From Protula sp. h YS-2021 (Eukaryota; Annelida; Polychaeta; Sabellida; Serpulidae), in contig OX457026.1 of NCBI GenBank assembly GCA_949752745.1, positions 42,122,239 through 42,186,238 on the forward strand: a stretch of 64,000 nucleotides of DNA, given 5' to 3'. Positions 1-64,000 of the stretch are shown here, one piece after another (the first letter of the stretch is position 1; every line of letters starts with the position of its first letter). The translations under genes were made by a program, and so were the position numbers. The notes beneath the pieces were generated by a model, which was not told the DNA's origin, ran no database searches, and saw only the letters and a list, made by a program, of their open reading frames with translations.

Positions 1-554
1 AAAAAAATACCGAAGGATTTAATCACTTAAACAAATATGTTTTGAGATGTAAATAATAGATATTACACACGGAGGATTTTCTCCACCTGTGAGAAAAATC
101 TTGGAGGGGGAGGGGGGTGGGGGGGGGGTGGGGCTTTTCTCGCAACTGCATGAACAGGCTGATTTGTCACGATGGCGTTTTTTAGGGGTGGGGGGGGGGG
201 AGGTGTTCTCCAGGTTTCACGTGGGAGTGCTCCACAATACTGAGGTTGCATTACTAAGAAAACAACTCTTGCCTATTTCAGGCTTTACTGCCAATTTCGA
301 TATCACACAGACTCAATATCATACACTTTAAAGGTGTGAAAATCCTCTTGTTTACACTTTCAGCTTTTTTCACAAATTAATTACAAAAGCACTGCTTCCC
401 TCGCCATTGTGTAAGGGTCCAGTGGTTATTTCAAGACCGTGACAACATTAAAAGCATCCTGCGAAGGTAACCAGTGAAGCCTCCCAGCTGGTACAACTAA
501 TTGCCTACTTCAGCCATTGTAAGCATTGAAAATTTCATTTAGGTTTAATCAGCT

Positions 555-564
555 CCACCACCAC

Positions 565-620
<56 letters not shown>

Positions 621-621
621 C
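555..621. repeat. (CAT)n microsatellite
   Basis: A CCA start passes into about twenty uninterrupted CAT triplets. It lies in non-coding DNA upstream of exon 1. Confidence 0.95.
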
Positions 622-1561
622 ATTCATCAGCAGCAGCAGCATCGCCCAACGGCTGTAACTTTGACTGGATTATAAAAACTTAACTAACTGATCATTTCGG
701 ATCAAAGCCTAAAATTCGTCAGGAAAAGACGGCTTTTCAGATTCATAGAGATGTAAAACATACTAGTCTGAACCCGTTTTCATAAAAAAATAGTACCACA
801 TTGGGATTTGCCTGTTAAATGTTTAACTATTATTTTACAAATCAGGTATGCTTTAGGCAAACATAACAAATCATCTTTTGAAAGTGTTTTTCTTAACTAA
901 CAAAGCGAACTTGTTCACCTGTCAGGTTTGCTAGCTTAAATCCTGCTGGAAATTATTGCACCCAGCAATAACTTACTGTCATAACAAGTGGTGTACTGGG
1001 TGCAAGTTAAAAAGCCAGCTTTATTTCTTCAATCCATCTTTTTGGCTGAAAGTATCATGTCGCTAATTGACAATTTAATACACACATAACACGTAAATTT
1101 GATTTAGTATAAAGTGTTACAGAGCGCAATAGATTTCAAGCAATTATCCTTTAACAGTGAAAAGAAATCACGGTGAATAACTTAGAACCCACCTGAAAGC
1201 TTAAATCCGGGATCGTCTCACAAAAATGTGTCACTGAACCTTGCTTGTGACACCAGAAATGTGAGACGGGCAAAAAGACAAGATTGTGCTTGGTCAATGT
1301 CAAGTCAACATCTTATAAAGTAACTGTTACTTGAATTTGCCAAAAACCGGCACAATTCTTATTTATATTTTTTAACTTGTTCCGTTTTATGCTTGTGTCT
1401 CAAAACAAACGCATCATATATTTTCAGTTACAGTAAGAATTTTCTCAACATAAATGTCATCATTTACCAAATGGTGCTTCATAAAGGAAACATGCGGAAC
1501 GGAATTGTTGAAAAGTGATCGTATTTTCGCGCGCAAGCGCGCGCGCGTGTGTTTGTGTGTG

Positions 1562-1563
<2 letters not shown>

Positions 1564-1642
<79 letters not shown>
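1564..1642. repeat. (GA)n microsatellite
   Basis: A nearly pure GA dinucleotide run with one AAA interruption, preceded by a short CG-rich alternating stretch (GCGCGCAAGCGCGCGCG). Confidence 0.95.
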
Positions 1643-1643
<1 letters not shown>

Positions 1644-2831
1644 AAGAAAGAGTTTATGTTATATTTTGGATTTTTCCACATCACCCCTTTATGTAATGAA
1701 AAATTAAATAATATAAACCTTCAAAAGCCAATGCTCAAGGACTCTCCAATTAAATGTTGCCAATGCTTTCAACCGATTGTAATGTAACAAAACTACAATG
1801 TATCCTTTAGCTTCAAGACTAAAAACTCGATTAAAAGTTTCTTGCGGTATGAAATATGTTGGGGCTTATTTTCATAAGCATAACACGGGGATAGCGGTAA
1901 TATATCGAAGGTAACAATACCGTAGTTGAACAGTTTATCATCACAAGACCTAAGTCTGTTGGTCCTGAAAGAACTATAAAAACTAGTTTCAACGGTTACT
2001 TAACTTTATATAGCCGTGCATTGATTTATTTTAATGCAAACTAGCGGATTGTTCAACCAGCCCTATATGTGTGCAGTAATCAAGATTTTCTCTGATTAGT
2101 TTCATTTGCGTAACAGTTGCACTGCTGAATTATTGCACAGCAACGGACCGTAGCAACAGTAACGTGTCGACAACGCGAAAGTCATGTCGGCTCCTCTCTA
2201 CGCGCTGCATACTTCTAGCCAATCAACAAAGGCGGCTAAGTGAAGAAAACATATATCCTCACGTCTAAAGGGTGAGCGTTATTACGACAAATGGGGTCGT
2301 ATTTTAAGTAACGCAAAAAAGGAATGTTCTCTGACACCTGCGGCTGCCTTTTTCCCGTAAACTTTTTGCTTGACTTACGTTACATGGCAAGGAAAAGACA
2401 GATTGTTTGTTCACTGAGCAAGAAAGCACATTTGGTGGACTCAAATGAGATTCTTGGACTTACAAATTACTTGCTCCTAGCAAAATCGAAAAACGAGGTC
2501 CCACAGTGGTGAGCTGATGGACACGAAAGTAAAAAAAAGAAAAGTAAAGAAAAACAATTAGGTGTGGAATAGCAGCACATAGCATGCGTCTTATATAACG
2601 ATGAGAGCTGCTTCGTTTTGTATGGATAATGTTTTTGTTGATTTCATTGAGCTGTTGCGTTCAGACGAGACTTCGGTGCAATCAGATATCTGTACGAAAT
2701 ATTGATATATGCAATTAACAAACAAGTCATACTTTGGTGAAAATGCTCGACGGATAGTCCAAGCTGATTCCTTCACTACAAGCAGCATCAAGGGATACAT
2801 GCTGTGATCTGTTACGGGATTATTAGCAGTC

Positions 2832-59098
<56,267 letters not shown>

Positions 59099-59275
59099 GT
59101 ATAGTTACACGTGCAATCCCGGCATGATAGCGTGCGCCAATGTTATTATACAAGTGTAGCTACACGTGCGAGCCCGGCATGATCGCGTGCGCCAGTATCA
59201 CTGTACATGAACGAGTGCGCTAATTTCACAATACAGGTGTAGCTACACGTTGGAACTCATGATCGCGTGCGGAAA

Positions 59276-60553
59276 GACCGTTGCATATAAATCGGCATGC
59301 AAATCAGCTTTTGCCCATAAAAGAACACTTGCCGGCGATGAGAAGACAGAAATAGAACACCAATGCTGTCGTTTTATGTGTTTAATGTGCCTAAAAACAT
59401 CTATCGAGATGGTGTACAAATACCGCACACAGAAGGACAAACAGATACAAAGAGAAGATCAGCGACCAAGCGCTTCTCACCCTGTGACCTCTTGTTAATA
59501 CCATCTCTCTCTATCCAACTTCGAGATGGTGTATCGAGACATGATGCACACCAAATAATCTCAGTTTATTTAATTTTTCTCACAAACACGATCGTGGAAT
59601 CCAAGTCCACGCAATAAACCTGTGGCCAAGCATTCTAAGACTCTGTGTACTGGCTTGGTCACTTTCAGAAGAAGAGAAACGAATTCACTGTGAGAGTTAA
59701 TAAATGAAATCAAGAAGCCCACACACTGTTTTGTGAAAACCTAGTTTGGTCAAACACACTCCCAAATAAACGAAGAACCAAGCTGAAGAGTCACAACATC
59801 CACACACTGATAAAGTATTGAACAACCAGTGACAACAAGTACTCCTATAATACAGAAGGACTTTTCAGGATGACGAACCAAGACCAGATCTCAACCAACG
59901 ACAAGCTGAAGACGCACAAGTGAACTAACCGCTTGGTAACTGAGCCACAACTAGAGCACACGGTGCCCCTGTCCTCACACTGAAGGAGAGGAGAGAGAGC
60001 ATGCACTCGCGTCCACATAGTCCTCTTGGCAGGGACGCTACCAACGACCTTTTGGTTCTGGCCCTTCTTATGCTTACCAGAGCCGTTGCTGGAGCAATGA
60101 AAGAAGGATTCTTTCTGCTTTGGTTTGCCTTTATCCTTGGTCGTCGGCTCTGTTATTACAAACAGACAAAGGCTAGCTAGAGTCCCAGCTGCAACGAAAA
60201 GGCCCAATGAGCATAAACCCGAGAGTTCGCAATTAGAATAGTACTTAATAAATAAATGAGTTTGGAGATGACCAACAACCCGTTTTTAATGTATCTGATA
60301 AGGACACGCTACGCAGAGCCCTAATTGGGTTAACAACTTGTCTTACTTGATGGGCTTTGGCGTTACATAACTATCTAAATTCTGCTTCTGACTCGGCTTT
60401 GTTGTAAGCAGCTTAGATTACACTCTTGATGTATTTAGAAAAGGTCTGTTTTGACAGATCTTTATTGAATTTAGCATAAAAGAAATGATCAACACTTTAA
60501 CGCTTTTTTATTCCTGTAGTCCTCCGACAATTGCAAGTATTTACGCAGAGCTC

Positions 60554-60595
<42 letters not shown>

Positions 60596-60700
60596 CGGCT
60601 CGGTCTCCTTGTTCGCTAAAAAGCAGCGTTATGCCTTGAACGTACCCAGGTCTACAGTGGCAATGCACGTCTTACCCACGAAGCCAGCCCTTGAACGAAG
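59276..60700. other. Receptor-gene intron or 3' flank, no gene seen
   Basis: No LDLa exon or other recognisable coding sequence on either strand. A minus-strand frame at 59845-60207 has no features I can name. Confidence 0.4.
60556..60590. repeat. Short (GA)n microsatellite
   Basis: About sixteen GA repeats. Confidence 0.9.
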
Positions 60701-60739
60701 GAAATCTCTATTCCACTCACCGTTTTCTTTATGAATGTG

Positions 60740-61120
60740 ACGGTCTAGAGCGTGGAGTTAACCTCTTCTTTTGCCTGAGGCCAACACTAACAGAAAAGTG
60801 AACCTTACCGTTGCATTGGTCGTCATCCCCTAATATGTCTGCCTTCTGCAGGTAGCACAGGACCAAGTTAGGATCTGACTGTGCTATGTTAGTGTTTGCT
60901 GTGGGGTGGAGGGGGTGGAATTGACCTTGAAGTGTCTTACCGGCATAGTCGGTCAGAGTCTTCCCATTGGTCATAACCCGCTGAGCTTTTCAGTATGGAG
61001 TCGATAGCCGCTCGATAACCCTCGACTGAACCCACTTCTAACTGCTCGGTCATGAAAAGGTGGTCGAGGAAATCAGCTATCGCTGCCGGTGAGGCTTGGA
61101 ATGGGTCCAGTTGCGACTTA
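60740..61120 (-). pseudogene. DIRS-like tyrosine recombinase remnant
   Basis: DPFQASPAAIADFLDHLF and VEGYRAAIDSILKSS match the helical core-binding domain of DIRS recombinases. Further on, VLCYLQKADIL and FSVSVGLRQKKRL suggest the start of the catalytic domain. The Arg-His-Arg-Tyr catalytic residues are not seen, so the C-terminal end is missing. Confidence 0.65.
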
Positions 61121-61359
61121 GTACACCAGCTGCCAAATTAATTCCACTACGACCGATATACCCTCGCTGTGGACTCTCTGTGGCTAGTTGAGATTTTTTC
61201 TGTCACTTTTGTAAGGAAAGCAGCAGTGACAGGCACAACAGGTGTAGGTCCAGGAGGTCGGAGTCGGGTGGATCTACGAGCAGTGGGGCTGAGACAGAAT
61301 CTCTGGATGGCAAGGCAGCCTCGGTTGAGTTTGGTTACGCACTTGGTTAAGAGAGGAAA

Positions 61360-62000
61360 TCATGGGGCGTCGGGTGGCCAAGGGGCTACCTGTAGTAGGT
61401 GCTTGGATCTGAGTACTGGTTGAGGGGGAAATGCATACAGGGCTTCGTCCCTCGGCCACTTGTAGGTATGAGCGTCGATTGCCCAACCTTGTGCATCTCG
61501 GCATGGGGAGATATACCTTGGTTGTTTGGTTGTCATTGCGTTTGCAAACAGGCACAGCGTCGGAGATTGGTTGGTCACCCACTTGAACACACGGGTTGAC
61601 AGACACCACTCCGTGTGTATTACCTGGCTGCTTCGGGACGCAAGGTGTGCTAACACGTTCAGACAACCCGCTAAATGCCGGGCGGACGGACTGACATCCT
61701 TCTCTTTAGCTCAACACAAAGTGCTTTATGTCAGTTTGTGAGATGCTGAGATCTTGTGCCCTCTTGCTGTTCAAGTATGCCACGTCCATAGAGCTGTCTA
61801 GGCGAAACTCCATACATTTGGCTTTTAGTTATGTGCTAGACTGGTTAGGGCCATCCAAACTACGTGTATAGTTCCAGTCAATTTATGTCATGATTTTACC
61901 GGTTTTGACCAGGAACCCTGCAACATCTTGCCTTGAAAATGGATTCCCCAACCGGATAGACACGCAGCGATTTGTATCTCTAGTTCTGGTATTGGACTTG
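61360..62000 (-). pseudogene. DIRS-like RNase H and connection remnant
   Basis: CLSGWGIHFQGKM (about 61915-61965) corresponds to the RNase H DASxxGWG block. ARHLAGCLNVLA, IHTEWCLSTRVFKW, LFANAMTTKQPRYISP and YAFPPQPVL follow the usual order after RNase H in DIRS elements. Confidence 0.75.
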
Positions 62001-62289
62001 AGAAGGGTATCACTTCGCTCACGATCCGAGGGTCGCACAACTAAGATTACGCGCGATACGCTTTCTCGGACACAGTGGTCGGGGCCTAGGGATGTCTCCC
62101 TTGAAGTAGAACGCGTCTGATTTCTGCCTGAAAAAGCCTATAATGGAGCTTTCCAAGTGGCGCTGTCTTCTCCGTTGTAACCAAACAACCGAGGGGATGT
62201 TCCATCTTGGCCAGACTTACCTTTGCTCTTGGTTTAATGGCTTGAATGACAACTTGGATCCTCTCCCTGCGCTCGGAGGTGGGATAAGT

Positions 62290-62947
62290 CCGTGTTTAGT
62301 TTAAGTCATACTTCTCCAAGAACACAATCACTTGTTGTGCATCTAGTTCGCACTTGGTGAGAGTCACCAACATACCTATCTTTGTTGCCTTGTTGACCAA
62401 GGTCTGTGTTTGCTCTCGCAGTGTGCCTTGGTCGTGGTGAGCTAGGAACCACTCGTGTTAGTACTGGGAAACTAACGTACTCGGGCCCAGGTCTTTAGTA
62501 TTCCCATGCTTTTCGTGAAGACGAAGGGCGCCGTAGAGAGACCGAATGGGAGAGCCAGATACCAGAACTTCTTTTACCCTACCTGGAAGCACAGGTACTT
62601 TTTAGCTGGCGTTGCAATGGCACTTGAAAATGCGCGTCGTTTAAATCGAGGGTCGTACCCCACATGCCCTCACCCAGAGACTGGGCTGTGTCCGTCGGAA
62701 AAGGAGTTACTTGTAGGAATTGGTTCAGGGTGGATGGGTCTATGACTAACTGCCAGCTCCTGATTTCTTGGGTGCCAGAAAAACCCTGTTGAAGAGCCCT
62801 TTCTCGTTTCCTATCATATCCGCTATCGATCCTTAGCAGTAAGTATTCGATCATGTCTAGTAGGACCTCACTTGGGTATGCTTGTAGGGAGCGACTAAGT
62901 TGCCTGGGGCCTGGTCGTTGAGAGGCATGGGTGCATTGTGACCCCAT
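62290..62947 (-). pseudogene. DIRS-like reverse transcriptase remnant
   Basis: WQLVIDPSTLNQFL, then TTLDLNDAHFQVPL, then in another frame ALPFGLSTAPFVFTK, then HEWFLAHHDQGTL where DDWLL is expected. The first and third motifs match RT of this class. The catalytic Asp pair is lost, so it is inactive. Confidence 0.75.
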
Positions 62948-64000
62948 GGGTCACTTTTGAAAGGTAGTGCGTAACCTAGAGACAGACAAGTCGCTCGCCT
63001 TCGAGGCCTGTGGATGCGTATTCCCGCTGTCCAACAGACTAGGCCTTTTTTGGGGGAGAAATTCGTCTTTCTACTGGCTCTATTCCGTCCAGTGAGTAGG
63101 CTTGGGTATCTGCGCTTCTGCGGACGTGAGTTCGGCCTGATCGCTCTTGCGTAAAAGTTAAGTCTTGACAGAGATCTACTCCCATGATGCACCCTCTCCA
63201 CTTTTTCAGAGGGAAGAGTTCTTCTGCCCCAAGATACGGACTTGCTGCAGTTCGCAAAGGCCTTTGACGCTCGACCAACAATGTTGCAGGAAGGCTTAGA
63301 TCTCAGGTACACCAGGGATGTGGTCAAGTATGTTGCAAGTTTGACCACGTCCCTTGTTGCCAACGTTAAGCACTCAAGCAGTTTGAGTGTCATGGGATCC
63401 GTCAGACGCGGATCGCCATGGTGCTTCTTGTGCCCGCTCTGCGTGTGGTTCTGAAAGGACATAATATCTTAGGTGTGCCTAGCTGCAGTTTCAATGGACA
63501 TAGCGCCTCTCTCAGCAAAAGGAATATCTGAATTATGATGGACCGATGGTATTAAGACTGTGAGCTTGGACGGCTTCTCCAGTGCCTCCAAGGCGTTAGA
63601 TCGTTGGAGGAACGACACGGACCCTGCTTTACAATGCTTTAAGGGATGGAAGCGAGACAGCACTTGGCTGTCGCCGGTGTCTAAGCGCTTGAATTCCCTG
63701 CAGCAGACCGACAGTGCGTTGACTACCCCTACGCTTGTCTTTAACGTAATGAACGATTTTGGCTGGGAGAGAGCTGTCTGTGACGTCATGCGTATCGGAG
63801 GATCGTCCCTGTCGTCACGGGACACCCACATTTAATCTCAGCGAGACTGGTGATGTCTTGAATAGCGTTCCGAAACGGTAAGTCCTCGGAGGCTATCGAG
63901 TCAACTGACGGTAACGCAGATTCATCTTGTGTAGGAGAGAAGTCCGGGGGAGATGAGTGCCAAATCGGTCATCTACCCGCAGCTGGATCTTTCTACAGGC

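Larger units (their letters stand above)
1..2831. other. Upstream flank of the receptor gene, no gene seen
   Basis: No convincing coding exon was found here. The stretch holds G-rich runs near 106-130 and 186-202, a (CAT)n tract and a (GA)n tract, and otherwise AT-rich DNA. Because exon 1 of the large receptor gene starts at 2832, the promoter and 5' untranslated exon(s) should lie within it. I could not pick out a TATA box or a start site with confidence. Confidence 0.4.
60740..63950 (-). pseudogene. Decayed DIRS-like retrotransposon
   Basis: On the minus strand the order is a gag-like or leader region (63950-62950), reverse transcriptase (about 62947-62290), RNase H and the following region (about 62000-61360), tyrosine recombinase (about 61120-60740). 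All are broken by stops and frameshifts. The tyrosine-recombinase module separates it from LTR elements with DDE integrases. The left limit is set by the last recognisable recombinase codons; the right end may run past the window. Confidence 0.75.

Overview
Eukaryotic, animal genomic DNA: AT-rich, with long microsatellites, canonical GT-AG introns and several families of DNA transposons and retroelements. A marine invertebrate, perhaps a mollusc, fits the repeat types and the multi-LDLa receptor, but the species cannot be fixed from sequence alone. There is no bacterial-type gene organisation. Nearly all the coding content I can support belongs to one large plus-strand gene. The next most striking object is a 7.6-kb palindromic mobile element inside that gene's first intron. 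LAYOUT. 1-2831: upstream DNA with (CAT)n and (GA)n tracts. 2832-59098: a 23-exon gene that I assembled by matching splice sites and phases. It runs 1147 codons without a stop and is still open at its last visible exon. It encodes a type II membrane protein: cytoplasmic tail, one membrane segment at about residues 99-124, a Ser/Thr-rich linker, a SEA domain with a GSVMV autocleavage-like site, and 17 complete LDL-receptor class A repeats plus the start of an 18th. Its first intron (2955-29335) is 26 kb and holds simple repeats, a hAT-like miniature element, a decayed DIRS-like retrotransposon (about 16.7-18.3 kb), a pogo-like miniature element and the palindromic element. The later introns carry more miniature elements, a possible antisense gene (42456-43130), a TIR transposon with transposase remnants (about 52941-54283) and four copies of a repeat rich in AACGTTG dyads. 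60.7-64.0 kb is a second decayed DIRS-like retrotransposon, on the minus strand. PALINDROMIC ELEMENT. It spans 20202-27801, exactly between two copies of the 6-bp target duplication CACTGG. Its termini are AGTAGTGTAAAAA and the inverse. Two arms of about 3.7 kb flank a 138-bp unique spacer. Each arm carries the same 241-residue acidic C2H2 zinc-finger gene, divergently transcribed from a shared centre that contains two mirrored arrays of four TGACGTCA (CRE-type) sites spaced exactly 11 bp apart. Both genes are bracketed on both sides by dense AACATGTT/GAACATGTTC arrays. Further out lie 155-bp tandem repeats with YY1-like motifs, a CCAAT/TATA-like block and terminal nested short palindromes. 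The 6-bp duplication and AG...CT ends resemble Polinton/Maverick elements, but no polymerase, integrase or capsid gene is present. I read it as a non-autonomous, foldback derivative of such an element, or a new class. The identical inner arms and slightly diverged outer arms suggest ongoing arm-to-arm conversion. HOW PARTS RELATE. The receptor gene and the element are nested by insertion; I see no sign of functional cooperation. The receptor gene grew by tandem duplication of LDLa repeat pairs. At two of its exons the 5' splice site has itself been amplified into a minisatellite.
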